Origin: UBA3076 sp964646435
GTDB taxonomy: Bacteria; Desulfobacterota; Dissulfuribacteria; Dissulfuribacterales; UBA3076
Length of the DNA stretch: 54,566 nucleotides
Reading direction: 5' to 3'
Assembly (NCBI GenBank): GCA_964646435.1
Contig: CAZYEJ010000010.1
Location: 1-54,566, forward strand
This document shows, one piece after another, positions 17,888-26,225 of the stretch (the first letter of the stretch is position 1; the number at the start of each line of letters is the position of its first letter). The notes beneath the pieces are model-generated. The model was given only the letters and a program-made list of their open reading frames with translations. It was not told the DNA's origin and did not search any database. The position numbers and the translations under genes are program-made.

Positions 17888-18012
17888 ATGCCTCGACACA
17901 GACGGCTCATATCCCCGGTGCGATTCATCATGTCATCACCAGGGATTTAAATCGCCAAAATATCTTTCTTGACGACTGAGATCGGAATGACTTGCTTGAA
18001 TACAATTTGTAA
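17888..18012 (+). pseudogene. REP-associated Y1 transposase, N-terminal remnant
   Basis: From the ATG at 17888 one frame gives MPRHRRLISP, and after a single-base shift the next frame gives GAIHHVITRDLNRQNIFLDD, a stop, then DRNDLLEY. This matches the N-terminus of REP-associated transposases (MPR-RR----G--HHV--R---RQ-IF-DD-DR). It is on the opposite strand to the C-terminal remnant upstream, so the two do not come from one simple broken gene. It carries a frameshift and stops. Confidence 0.6.
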
Positions 18013-18027
18013 CAGCTTAGAGCATAG

Positions 18028-18702
18028 TTACCTGAAATACTTAACCAGAACTCTAGGGTTATTGCTCCCGATAGCATCCACGCCCATATCAACATAAGGC
18101 TTTAGGAGATCCTGGTAATCAATATTCCAGATAAACACCTTGAGGCCTTTCTCGTGGACTATTTTAACAAATTCCCTATCTACAAAAGAGTATTTCATCA
18201 CCAGTGCGTCTGCAGATGCCTGGGTGGCAATACATGCGTCCACAGGAGATCCCACAAGCAGTACGCCTGTTTTGATGCGGCTGTCCATCTCTTTTACAGT
18301 CTTTACGAACCTGTGCCAGAATGAGATTACGCAGGCTTTATCGAACAAGTTGTTTTGTATTATGAGATCGACAACCGACCTTTCCGTCCCCTCTTCCTTC
18401 AACTCAATGACCAGCATCACCCGCCTGTCAATCAAATCGATGACTTCCTGGAGCGTGGGTATTGCCTCACCTTTGCCTGCGTCCAGCCTCTTGATTTCCT
18501 GCACGGTATAACTGCTGACCGGGCCTGTTCCATTTGTGGTCCGGTCCACGGTCGCGTCATGTATCACGACCAGTTCTTTGTCTTTGCTGAAGTGGACATC
18601 AATCTCCACTGCATCCACCCCAATATCAATGGCCCGCTCAATGGAGAGTAAGGTATTCTCCGGCTCCAGGGCCGCTGCTCCTCGATGTCCTATGATCATC
18701 AT
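18028..18702 (-). CDS. ugpQ: Glycerophosphodiester phosphodiesterase
   Basis: About 224 residues of the GDPD TIM barrel. It begins MMIIGHRGAAALEPENT, with the HRG and EN motifs; then EIDVHFSKD and VVIHDATVDRTTNGTG provide the catalytic acid pair and His, and VIELKEEG a later metal-binding Glu. The enzyme hydrolyses glycerophosphodiesters to glycerol 3-phosphate and an alcohol. There is no signal peptide, so it acts in the cytoplasm like UgpQ. The ATG at 18702 is chosen because AGGA lies eight bases upstream and the barrel starts right after it. It stands alone on its strand, beside the transposase remnants. Confidence 0.9.
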   Translation of the reverse strand: MMIIGHRGAAALEPENTLLSIERAIDIGVDAVEIDVHFSKDKELVVIHDATVDRTTNGTGPVSSYTVQEIKRLDAGKGEAIPTLQEVIDLIDRRVMLVIELKEEGTERSVVDLIIQNNLFDKACVISFWHRFVKTVKEMDSRIKTGVLLVGSPVDACIATQASADALVMKYSFVDREFVKIVHEKGLKVFIWNIDYQDLLKPYVDMGVDAIGSNNPRVLVKYFR

Positions 18703-18932
18703 TTTGAATATCCTCAACTTTAGGCACTTCAAACTCAATTAATTTGATAGTATAGAAATTTCCATATCTGAATTTCCAATTTCTAATTTTAACGTTCCGT
18801 GAACGCTTACAGTTTATCAAACCTCAGAACCTACTCTACGGCAAGTCATGAGAAGTAAAAAAAAGAGCCAAAAACATGTTGGATTATAGCAGGATATGGA
18901 TAATAATGTGCGAGATCGAAAAAAATTGAAAA

Positions 18933-19361
18933 ATGTTAAAAATATCCAACCAAGTATCTATCCCTGATAGTGAAATCGAGATTAGTGCTATTCGTGCTCA
19001 AGGGGCAGGGGGCCAGAACGTAAACAAGGTCTCCACCGCAGTACACTTGCGTTTTGACATCAGGGCTTCATCACTTCCCGATTTTTATAAAGAGAGGCTC
19101 TTAATGTTGCACGACCAGCGCCTTACAAAAGAGGGAGTGATTGTTATTAAGGCGCAGCAATACCGTAGCCGGGAAAACAACAGGGAAGAGGCGTTGATCC
19201 GGCTCCAAGAATTTATAAAAAGTGTGGCGGTAATTCACAAAAAACGAAGACCTACTAAACCGACACGAAGCTCTCATAAAAGACGCTTAGATCGAAAAAC
19301 CAAACGAGGAAAGGTCAAGGCTTTAAGAAAAAATGTGACTACTAAAAAAATTGAAGATTGA
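18933..19361 (+). CDS. arfB: ArfB/YaeJ-type peptidyl-tRNA hydrolase, ribosome rescue
   Basis: A 142-residue release-factor-like protein. The catalytic GGQ motif is in RAQGAGGQNVNKVSTAV at residues 27-29, the fold matches release factor domain 3, and the C-terminal tail is rich in Lys and Arg (KRRLDRKTKRGKVKALRK). That tail is the element ArfB inserts into the empty mRNA channel of stalled ribosomes before hydrolysing peptidyl-tRNA. No codon-recognition domains are present, which excludes RF1 and RF2. Monocistronic; its stop codon lies in the first bases of a palindromic element that may end its transcript. Confidence 0.92.
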   Translation: MLKISNQVSIPDSEIEISAIRAQGAGGQNVNKVSTAVHLRFDIRASSLPDFYKERLLMLHDQRLTKEGVIVIKAQQYRSRENNREEALIRLQEFIKSVAVIHKKRRPTKPTRSSHKRRLDRKTKRGKVKALRKNVTTKKIED

Positions 19362-19484
19362 TTCCGCTGAAAAAACCCAATCTGCGGCGTTACTTCAATT
19401 TTCCAGTCACTGCGACGTACGATAAGTACGTCTCATGCCTGGAAAATTTCGCGCCTTGCATCTCGGGCTTTTTGAGCGGAATCA
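19359..19484. repeat. Palindromic element, copy 1 (about 126 bp)
   Basis: Ends TGATTCCGCTGAAAAAACCC and GGGCTTTTTGAGCGGAATCA pair with two mismatches. The interior has a GACGTACTTATCGTACGTC palindrome (minus strand) and facing GGAAAATT arms. On the minus strand GATGCAAGGCG, GACGTACT and CGCCGCAGAT occur in the same order as in the element at 53141-53273, so both belong to one family. The left end overlaps the arfB stop. Two following genes converge here, so it may act as a bidirectional hairpin. Confidence 0.7.
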
Positions 19485-19549
19485 TATTTCCGGATTTTTG
19501 CAGTGTAATCAAGATTGAATAAACAAACCACAAACCACGAATGCAGATA

Positions 19550-20476
19550 TCAGGCGGGTATGGCTGCGGAAATCACATCATCTTTGTGACCAACCCAGGA
19601 TGGTATTTCCCAGGTTCTATCGTTTTCCACATAGTCCCAGGCATAGGAACGATTTAATAATTCCTGGGTCAATACATGATGCAGGGTGTGTCCGCTCTTT
19701 ACAGCTTTGACCTTTCCTAAAATAGGCGCACCCAAGAGATAAAGGTCTCCGATCAAGTCCAAAACCTTGTGGCGGACAAATTCATCAGAAAACCGCAAAC
19801 CACCACTATTGTGTATTGATGTATCGCCCACAACCACAGCGTTTTCAAGGGACCCACCCAAGGCAAAACCATTTTCTCTAAGCAACTCCACTTCACTGAG
19901 AAAACCAAAGGTCCTCGCCTTGCTGATTTTGCACTCAAATGTTTGCGGCGTGATCCTGTCAACAAAACGCTGTTTGGCAATAAGGGGATGTTCAAACTCT
20001 ATTTCAAAAGACACAATAAAATTCTTGCAAGGCTCAATACTCAGAAACTTATCACCCCTTGTCACCATTATTGGTTTCAGAATCTTAATATATCCTATGG
20101 GCTCATCCTGGGCCTTCAGACCTGCCTTTTGTAAAAGAGTGAGAAATGGGGCGGCGCTCCCATCCATTGCCGGGACTTCCGGACCATCAACCTCAATCAA
20201 GGCATTATTCACACCTGCTCCCGACAGAGCTGCCATCAGATGCTCAATGGTTGAAACAGATCCTCTTTCAGTACCTATAGTGGTTGCAAATTTGGTATCC
20301 ACTACATACTCTGTCCGGGCTGGAATAACCTGTTCAGGGCTCAAGTCAGTACGAACAAAACAAATTCCAGTATTGGCCGGAGACGGGTTTATTTTTAAAT
20401 ATTTCTTTTCCCCGGAATGCAGTCCTATACCAAACGCCTTTACAGACTTTTTCAGTGTATGTTGAAAATTGGTCAC
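19550..20476 (-). CDS. lpxC: UDP-3-O-acyl-N-acetylglucosamine deacetylase
   Basis: About 308 residues, the usual LpxC length. It catalyses the committed step of lipid A synthesis, a Zn-dependent deacetylation. Visible features are VKAFGIGLHSGE at the N-terminus, STIEHLMAALSGAGV (zinc His), DGPEVPAMDGSAAPF, RHKVLDLIGDLYLLG (zinc His and Asp) and KSGHTLHHVL (catalytic His). The GTG at 20476 is chosen because AAGGA precedes it and the family N-terminus follows at once; a TTG 12 codons upstream has no ribosome site. It shows the organism makes lipid A. It is 180 bases downstream of era on the same strand. Confidence 0.95.
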   Translation of the reverse strand: MTNFQHTLKKSVKAFGIGLHSGEKKYLKINPSPANTGICFVRTDLSPEQVIPARTEYVVDTKFATTIGTERGSVSTIEHLMAALSGAGVNNALIEVDGPEVPAMDGSAAPFLTLLQKAGLKAQDEPIGYIKILKPIMVTRGDKFLSIEPCKNFIVSFEIEFEHPLIAKQRFVDRITPQTFECKISKARTFGFLSEVELLRENGFALGGSLENAVVVGDTSIHNSGGLRFSDEFVRHKVLDLIGDLYLLGAPILGKVKAVKSGHTLHHVLTQELLNRSYAWDYVENDRTWEIPSWVGHKDDVISAAIPA

Positions 20477-20693
20477 TATTATTTTTCCTTCTTGTATTTT
20501 CCCCAATTTCAAATTTCAAGTATTACTATAAGCAAGAATAATGCCTAGCATGACAACAAAATTTTTATCTGTGATTTCAGTAGGTTTTAAGATGGTAAGT
20601 GATCAACCATTAATCAGGTGAGACCAGAAAGTCCGGTCAGGTAAGTAAAAGAGCGACAAAAAAGTCACTCTGGAAGTATGACGAAGTTGCTAT

Positions 20694-21626
20694 TCAAGTA
20701 GTAATGCCCAGGCGACGAAGTGCACGCTCATCCCTGGACCAGTCCTTAAGGACCTTGACCCGAAGATCAATATACACATTTTTACCCCAAAGCGATTCAA
20801 GCTCCTTTCTGGCAAGAATCCCGATTTTTTTAATAAAACGACCATCCTTGCCGATAATGATTCCTTTCTGAGACGGCTTTTCCACAAAAATAGTAGCTGA
20901 GATCCTTGTGATCTGCTGTTCCTGATCATCCTCAATTTCTTCAACATTCACTGCTGTTGAATAAGGGATCTCCTGTTCTGCAAGCAAGAAAATTTTCTCC
21001 CGAATAAATTCAGCTACAAGATCATCTCTGGATTGGTCAGTAATAACAGCCCCGTTGAAATACTGAGGCCCTTCGGAAAGCAACCTTAATATCTCGTCAA
21101 TCACATAATAAGCACCACTTTCGTACTTGGCGGATATAGGCACGATTGCTTCAAATGGATATATATCTTTCAGCTCATCAATCATGGGCAGCAAGGTCTC
21201 TTTTGCCACTTTGTCAATTTTGTTGAGCACCAACACTACAGGCTGCCCGACCTTTCTTAAGAGGTCCAAAATAGCAAATTCCTGACCTCTACGTCTTCGA
21301 GTTACGTCAACCACAAACACTACCGCATCCACATCCGCAAGTGCCTTAGTGGCCCAACGCACTAATATTTTATTAAGAGGCTTCTTGGATTCGTGAATCC
21401 CTGGTGTATCCACAAACACAATCTGGAATTTATCTCCAGTAAGTATGCCTTTTACCTGACGTCGAGTTGTCTGGGGCTTGGGAGTGGTAATTGCTACTTT
21501 TTCACCGAGAAGTTGATTAAGGAGGGTTGATTTTCCTACATTTGGTGCCCCGACTATTGCAACAAAACCTGAACGAAAGCCTGTCTGTTCCCCAAATTGG
21601 TGCGAGTCTTGTAAGTCTGTATCCAT
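20694..21626 (-). CDS. era: GTPase Era
   Basis: 310 residues. G motifs: GAPNVGKSTL (G1), FVDTPGIHES (G3) and LVLNKIDKV (G4); the switch region is TTPKPQTTRRQ. A C-terminal KH domain contains IIGKDGRFIKKIG, which binds the 3' end of 16S rRNA during 30S assembly. It follows rnc by eight bases on the minus strand, the classic rnc-era operon. The ATG at 21626 is followed by about 18 residues before the G domain, slightly longer than in E. coli. Confidence 0.96.
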   Translation of the reverse strand: MDTDLQDSHQFGEQTGFRSGFVAIVGAPNVGKSTLLNQLLGEKVAITTPKPQTTRRQVKGILTGDKFQIVFVDTPGIHESKKPLNKILVRWATKALADVDAVVFVVDVTRRRRGQEFAILDLLRKVGQPVVLVLNKIDKVAKETLLPMIDELKDIYPFEAIVPISAKYESGAYYVIDEILRLLSEGPQYFNGAVITDQSRDDLVAEFIREKIFLLAEQEIPYSTAVNVEEIEDDQEQQITRISATIFVEKPSQKGIIIGKDGRFIKKIGILARKELESLWGKNVYIDLRVKVLKDWSRDERALRRLGITT

Positions 21627-21634
21627 TTAAAATC

Positions 21635-22354
21635 TCAAGTATCTAAAATACCCAGCGCCTTCCGGGCAGCATCCTGTTCAGCCTCTTTTTTACTCCGCCC
21701 ACTGCCTCTTTGTAACACTTGACCATTAAAGTTAATTATTACCTGAAATATCCGCTGATGATCAGGTCCACTAACTTTTTCGATATCATACACAGGTACA
21801 CTATGAAACCGGCCTTGAGTCAATTCCTGAAGTTTGCTCTTGTAATCCTGGCCGAGTCCTATGTCCACTGCCTGATCAAGCAAATCACCAAAGGACCTTT
21901 CAATAAAAGAAAAGACCTCTTCTATTCTACTGTCGAGGTAGATGGCCCCTATTACTGCCTCAAAGGCATCAGATAAGATAGACGGCTTCTCACGTCCTCC
22001 GCTCCTGTCTTCACCCTTGCCCAGTCGTAAGTGTTTCCCCAGTCCGAGTTTTCGAGCCTGTATGGCAAGCTGATTCTCGTTCACAAGAAACGATCTCATA
22101 CGAGTTAGCTCACCCTCTCTACACCTCTCCCCATAGCGGGTAAAGAGAAAATGGCTGACTACAAGCTCCAGGACAGCATCACCAAGAAATTCTAAACGTT
22201 CATTGTCAAGGGCACCTATCCCATGCTCCACAGCATATGAACGATGATTAAGGGCCTGCTCCAGAAATTCTAGACGGGCAAACTGATAGCCAAGACTGAT
22301 CTCTAGATCAGATGCAGAATCTTGCTCGGGCTTGAAACTGTCAGATTCTTCCAT
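21635..22354 (-). CDS. rnc: Ribonuclease III
   Basis: 239 residues. The RNase III signature NERLEFLGDAVLELVVS is near residue 50, and the second catalytic acidic cluster is in LSDAFEAVIGAIYLDS. A C-terminal double-stranded RNA-binding domain runs from DYKSKLQELTQ to GSGRSKKEAEQDAARKAL. It processes rRNA precursors and structured RNAs. First gene of the rnc-era pair; ATG start at 22354. Confidence 0.96.
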   Translation of the reverse strand: MEESDSFKPEQDSASDLEISLGYQFARLEFLEQALNHRSYAVEHGIGALDNERLEFLGDAVLELVVSHFLFTRYGERCREGELTRMRSFLVNENQLAIQARKLGLGKHLRLGKGEDRSGGREKPSILSDAFEAVIGAIYLDSRIEEVFSFIERSFGDLLDQAVDIGLGQDYKSKLQELTQGRFHSVPVYDIEKVSGPDHQRIFQVIINFNGQVLQRGSGRSKKEAEQDAARKALGILDT

Positions 22355-22619
22355 TTATGTCTTTGGGAAATAAAAAGGTGTGAAGAATATAGCTTTGCAA
22401 ATAATATAATACGATAATCATAATATTTTCTTGTACCAGAATTTGAACTGAACAACAAGATGCAAGAATGACCTATTTATCAAACCATCATTGATATATA
22501 CACATTTTACCTTGATTTCCTTTTCCTATTTTGGCATTCTGCTTTAATTGAGGAATTAGAAATAATATGGATTTAGGGATCCATGTCCAGTGTCCAATGA
22601 AAAATGAGAGGAAGATATT
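22355..22619. other. Divergent intergenic region rnc / ilvD
   Basis: 265 A/T-rich bases between divergent rnc and ilvD. They must hold both promoters, but I find no convincing box pair, T-box, attenuator peptide or riboswitch. GAGAGGAAG upstream of 22620 is the ilvD ribosome site. Confidence 0.4.
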
Positions 22620-24278
22620 ATGCGTAGTGACAGAATGAAAAAAGGTTTGGAGAGGGCACCCCACAGGGCGCTATTTAAGGCCATAGGTTACACTGACGAG
22701 GAACTCCAGAGGCCCTTAATAGGCGTGGCCAACTCCTTCAACGAAATTATCCCCGGCCACATACATCTGCGTCAGATAACAGATGCGGTCAAAGCGGGTA
22801 TCCGGATGGCAGGGGGAACTCCTATGGAATTTGGTGGGATTGGCGTCTGTGACGGCATTGCCATGAATCACCAGGGAATGCGATACTCTTTGGCCAGCAG
22901 GGAATTGATAGCTGACTCGGTCGAACTCATGGCACAGGCCCACCCCTTTGACGGCCTTGCACTTGTACCGAACTGCGACAAAATAACTCCTGGTATGCTG
23001 ATGGCAATGCTCAGGCTCAATATTCCTGCTATAGTTATAACCGGTGGTCCCATGCTGACAGGAGACTGGAGGGGACAAAAGGTCAACCTGATTTCCGTAT
23101 TTGAGGGAATAGGTCAAGTGAAGGCAGGAAACATGAGCGAGGCGGAACTCTATGAAATTGAGAATGAGGCCTGTCCTACATGTGGCTCATGTTCCGGGAT
23201 GTTCACAGCAAACTCAATGAACTGTCTTGCTGAAGCCCTGGGACTGGCCCTTCCGGGAAACGGCACTATTCCCGCAATATCGGCTGCTAGGATTCGTCTC
23301 GCAAAGGTCGCCGGCGCTCAGGCGGTCCGCTTAGTGGAAATGGATTTAAAGCCAAGGGACGTGGCCACGCTGTCTGCCTTTAAAAATGCTATTGCCGTAG
23401 ATATGGCACTGGGGTGTTCAACCAATACAGTGCTCCATGTACCTGCAATCGCTAACGAGGCAGAAGTAGATCTCCCCTTGGAAATCTTTAATGAAATCAG
23501 CGCCAAGACACCCCATCTATGCAGCATGATCCCCGCAGGCCCGCACAGCCTTCAGGAACTTGATCTGGCTGGAGGTATCCAGGCCATTATCAGGGAACTG
23601 GATAAACTGGGAGTCATCGATACGAATATAAGAACGGTTACAGGCTCCACGGTTGGAAAAAATATTGAGCAGGCAGCAATAAACAATATGGATGTAATTC
23701 ACCCCGTTACTGACCCGTATCACAAAGAAGGCGGCATTGCCATACTATACGGAAACCTTGCTACTGAGGGTGCCGTAGTTAAACAGTCTGCAGTAGCTCC
23801 TGAGATGCTGAGGCACAAGGGTCCAGCCAGGATTTTTAACTCCGAGGATGAGGCATACGACGCTATCCTGAACGGACAAATCAAGGCTGGAGATGTAATA
23901 GTGATCCGCTACGAAGGGCCAAGAGGTGGACCGGGTATGCCGGAGATGCTTTCCCCCACGGCCGCTGTAGTTGGAATGGGACTGGATAAAGACGTCGCCC
24001 TCATAACCGATGGCAGATTCAGTGGGGGAACCAAAGGCGCAGCTATCGGCCACATATCACCTGAGGCTGCCGACGGAGGCACAATAGGTCTGATCGAGGA
24101 AGGAGACATTATAGAGATCGACATCCCGGCCAGGAAACTGAGCCTTCAAGTCGCTGAAGTGGAATTGGATCGAAGACGGAGTAATTGGAAGCCGATGGAA
24201 CCTCGCATCACTCAGGGGTACCTCGCACGGTATGCAAGACAAGTAAGTAGTGCCTCCAAGGGGGCTATAGTGACCTGA
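22620..24278 (+). CDS. ilvD: Dihydroxy-acid dehydratase
   Basis: 552 residues. It dehydrates 2,3-dihydroxy acids to 2-keto acids in the isoleucine, valine and pantothenate pathways. Iron-sulfur cysteines are seen in VPNCDKITPGM and in the ACPTCGSCSGMFTANSMNCL region; the Mg-binding stretch MALGCSTNTVLH and the active-site loop TDGRFSGGTKGAAIGH near the C-terminus are intact. The start MRSDRMKKGLERAPHRALFK fits the family and has AGGAAG upstream. It stands alone, not in an ilvBN/C operon, and is followed by a word-repeat hairpin. Confidence 0.96.
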   Translation: MRSDRMKKGLERAPHRALFKAIGYTDEELQRPLIGVANSFNEIIPGHIHLRQITDAVKAGIRMAGGTPMEFGGIGVCDGIAMNHQGMRYSLASRELIADSVELMAQAHPFDGLALVPNCDKITPGMLMAMLRLNIPAIVITGGPMLTGDWRGQKVNLISVFEGIGQVKAGNMSEAELYEIENEACPTCGSCSGMFTANSMNCLAEALGLALPGNGTIPAISAARIRLAKVAGAQAVRLVEMDLKPRDVATLSAFKNAIAVDMALGCSTNTVLHVPAIANEAEVDLPLEIFNEISAKTPHLCSMIPAGPHSLQELDLAGGIQAIIRELDKLGVIDTNIRTVTGSTVGKNIEQAAINNMDVIHPVTDPYHKEGGIAILYGNLATEGAVVKQSAVAPEMLRHKGPARIFNSEDEAYDAILNGQIKAGDVIVIRYEGPRGGPGMPEMLSPTAAVVGMGLDKDVALITDGRFSGGTKGAAIGHISPEAADGGTIGLIEEGDIIEIDIPARKLSLQVAEVELDRRRSNWKPMEPRITQGYLARYARQVSSASKGAIVT

Positions 24279-24280
24279 AT

Positions 24281-24411
24281 AGTGTCTAAAGTTAAAAGTT
24301 AAAAGTGCCTAAAGTTAAGGTAACGCTTCGCTCCATCTATTTATATTAACCGCGCTGAAAGCGCGCACCATAACTTTAGGCACTTTAGGCACTTTAGGCA
24401 CTTATAACTTA
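24281..24411. repeat. Word-repeat locus (AAAGTTA / AGTGCCTAA)
   Basis: The left arm (24281-24320) has AAAGTTA words and AGTGCCTAAAGTTA; the right arm (24370-24411) is TAAC followed by three tandem ACTTTAGGC nonamers, the reverse complement. A small GC hairpin (CGCGCTGAAAGCGCG) sits between them. It lies at the 3' end of ilvD, and its right arm overlaps the end of the convergent hypothetical gene. Confidence 0.75.
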
Positions 24412-24728
24412 ATTAAAAGGTTATATTCCGTCTTGGGAAACCAGGTCATATGCCAGAATTTATAAAGCTTTGATGCTGTAACATAACTTGAAGAGGCACC
24501 AATTTTTCTACAAAAGCGAAGGAGTTCATCTTTTTCACTGCATATAATATGATATGATTGGCGTCTGCGGGAGTGATAGTTCTCATGTATAGCTATATTG
24601 CCGCGTTCGGCCCAGACCACTGCGTGTGGAATTTCACTAAAGGCAAAAAAGCGGATACTGAATTCCTTTTGTAGCGGCTCTATAATACTTTCCATATTGG
24701 AAAATGGTGGTTTTTTGGGTCTTGCCAC
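24402..24728 (-). CDS. Hypothetical protein
   Basis: 108 codons beginning VARPKKPPFSNMESII (GTG at 24728, with GGA seven bases upstream). The body is plausible protein, rich in aromatic residues (YHIICSEKDELLRFCRKIG), with no membrane segment. I do not recognise a family. It lies between ilvD and hisB on the opposite strand, and its 3' end runs into the AGTGCCTAA word repeats, so the C-terminus may have been altered by them. It could be a small orphan gene. Confidence 0.5.
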   Translation of the reverse strand: MARPKKPPFSNMESIIEPLQKEFSIRFFAFSEIPHAVVWAERGNIAIHENYHSRRRQSYHIICSEKDELLRFCRKIGASSSYVTASKLYKFWHMTWFPKTEYNLLIKL

Positions 24729-24822
24729 AGTATTATCCAGATTCTCACGAAATATTAGTTATCACAATTCTCATCGGCAAGAAATTCAACAAACTTAAAA
24801 CTGACTTGAGCAGGTGAATACC

Positions 24823-25410
24823 ATGTCAAGAGACGCAAAGATCAGCAGGACTACAAAAGAAACCGACATAAACTTGAGTCTTAATATAGACGGCCAAGGG
24901 AAAGCCTCAATAAACACAGGGGTGGCCTTTTTGGACCATATGTTGACACTTTGGACTGTGCATGGCTTCTTTGATCTGGATCTCGATGCCACAGGAGACC
25001 TGGAGGTCGATGCACATCATACGGTAGAAGATATAGGGATATGTCTGGGAAAGGCTTTGGCCAAGGCGATTGGGGACTTGAGCGGCATAAAGCGTTTTGG
25101 AAATGCCTCCATACCTATGGAAGAAACCCTGGCTTGTGTAAACCTCGATATCTGCAATAGGCCTTATCTGGTTTACAAGGTAAATTTTCTTACATCCAAA
25201 ACAGGGAATTTTGATACGGAACTGGTTGAGGAATTCCTGCGGGCCATGGCAGTAAATAGCGGCATGACTCTCCACGTTCAGGTACCTTATGGAAAAAACA
25301 GCCATCATATTGCGGAAGCGGTCTTCAAGGCCTTGGGCAGGGCTATTGATCAGGCAACACAGTTTGATCCCAGATTAAAAGGCCCTCTTTCCAGCAAGGG
25401 GATGCTATAG
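24823..25410 (+). CDS. hisB: Imidazoleglycerol-phosphate dehydratase
   Basis: About 195 residues, the monofunctional IGPD form without the phosphatase domain. It performs step six of histidine synthesis. Manganese-binding histidine motifs appear as FLDHMLTLWTVHG, DAHHTVEDIG and the later GKNSHHIAEAVFKALGRA. The ATG at 24823 is preferred over a GTG three codons upstream, with AGG eight bases before it. No other his genes are nearby; the next gene, a lipoprotein, starts 46 bases downstream. Confidence 0.95.
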   Translation: MSRDAKISRTTKETDINLSLNIDGQGKASINTGVAFLDHMLTLWTVHGFFDLDLDATGDLEVDAHHTVEDIGICLGKALAKAIGDLSGIKRFGNASIPMEETLACVNLDICNRPYLVYKVNFLTSKTGNFDTELVEEFLRAMAVNSGMTLHVQVPYGKNSHHIAEAVFKALGRAIDQATQFDPRLKGPLSSKGML

Positions 25411-25456
25411 CTTTCAGAAATAGGGATGGTTATTATAGGTTTATAAGGCTAACAAT

Positions 25457-26167
25457 ATGAAAGGTACAGATTTTAGAATATCCCCAGTCATTTCCCTTTT
25501 TTTGCTGTTATTTTGCCTGATTGCCCCTCTTTTGTTTTTACATGGGTGCAACGGCTTTTTTCAAAAAAAGGGTGGAACAAAGCAGACTCCGCTTCCAGTG
25601 CTAAACCGGATTGCGGTTCTTCCAATGGACCGGGCATCCGCCCAGCCTAGTCAGGAAAGGCCAACCTGCCTCTTGAGCGGCCCTTTATATGATGTCCGCA
25701 CAATAACGCCGGAGGCAAGCGATGAATTAACACGTCTTTTATTTCAAGCTTTTCAGGGTAATCAAAGGTTCTTGATTGTATCTGAAGGCCGGTGCATAGG
25801 TTTTTTGAATGCCATGTTAGCCACAGATATAAAGGCTTCCGAGCTCCGGTTGATCCAGGCATTTGGCGAGGAGCTCAAAGTAGATGCCGTATTGTACAGC
25901 AAGCTCTTCAGGTTTGAAGATCGCATAGGCGGAGAGTATTCGGTCAAAAGGCCTGCCTCTGTGGCCTTTACCCTCCAAGTAATCCGGGTTTCAGACGGAG
26001 CAACACTTTGGCGTAATACGTTTGATGAGACACAACAGGCATTAATGGAAAACCTCCTGAAGGCCGGGCTATACAGGAAAACAGGCTTACGCTGGCTTAC
26101 TGCCGCACAACTGGCAGAATATGGCCTTAACCAGGCAGCTGACGAACTCAAAAATCTCCTTCCCTGA
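25457..26167 (+). CDS. Outer-membrane-type lipoprotein, CsgG/LpoB-like
   Basis: 236 residues. A signal sequence with a long hydrophobic core ends in a lipobox LHGC at about residue 31, so the mature protein should be lipid-anchored in the envelope. The mature part has NRIAVLPMDRA near its start and VDAVLYSKLFRFEDRIG later, the layout of CsgG/LpoB-like or GNA1162-like lipoproteins that bind envelope machines. The exact family is uncertain. Its end overlaps upstream candidate starts of the RNase gene, but the preferred start of that gene lies 58 bases downstream. Confidence 0.7.
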   Translation: MKGTDFRISPVISLFLLLFCLIAPLLFLHGCNGFFQKKGGTKQTPLPVLNRIAVLPMDRASAQPSQERPTCLLSGPLYDVRTITPEASDELTRLLFQAFQGNQRFLIVSEGRCIGFLNAMLATDIKASELRLIQAFGEELKVDAVLYSKLFRFEDRIGGEYSVKRPASVAFTLQVIRVSDGATLWRNTFDETQQALMENLLKAGLYRKTGLRWLTAAQLAEYGLNQAADELKNLLP

Positions 26168-26225
26168 TTTCCGGCTGGATGATAGTTATTCGCTCCCTAC
26201 CAAAAAGTGTGAACGGTTATGCCAA

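Noticed and set aside
22355..22619. Leader attenuator or T-box before ilvD
   Set aside because: No run of branched-chain codons, T-box motif or terminator/antiterminator pair was visible.
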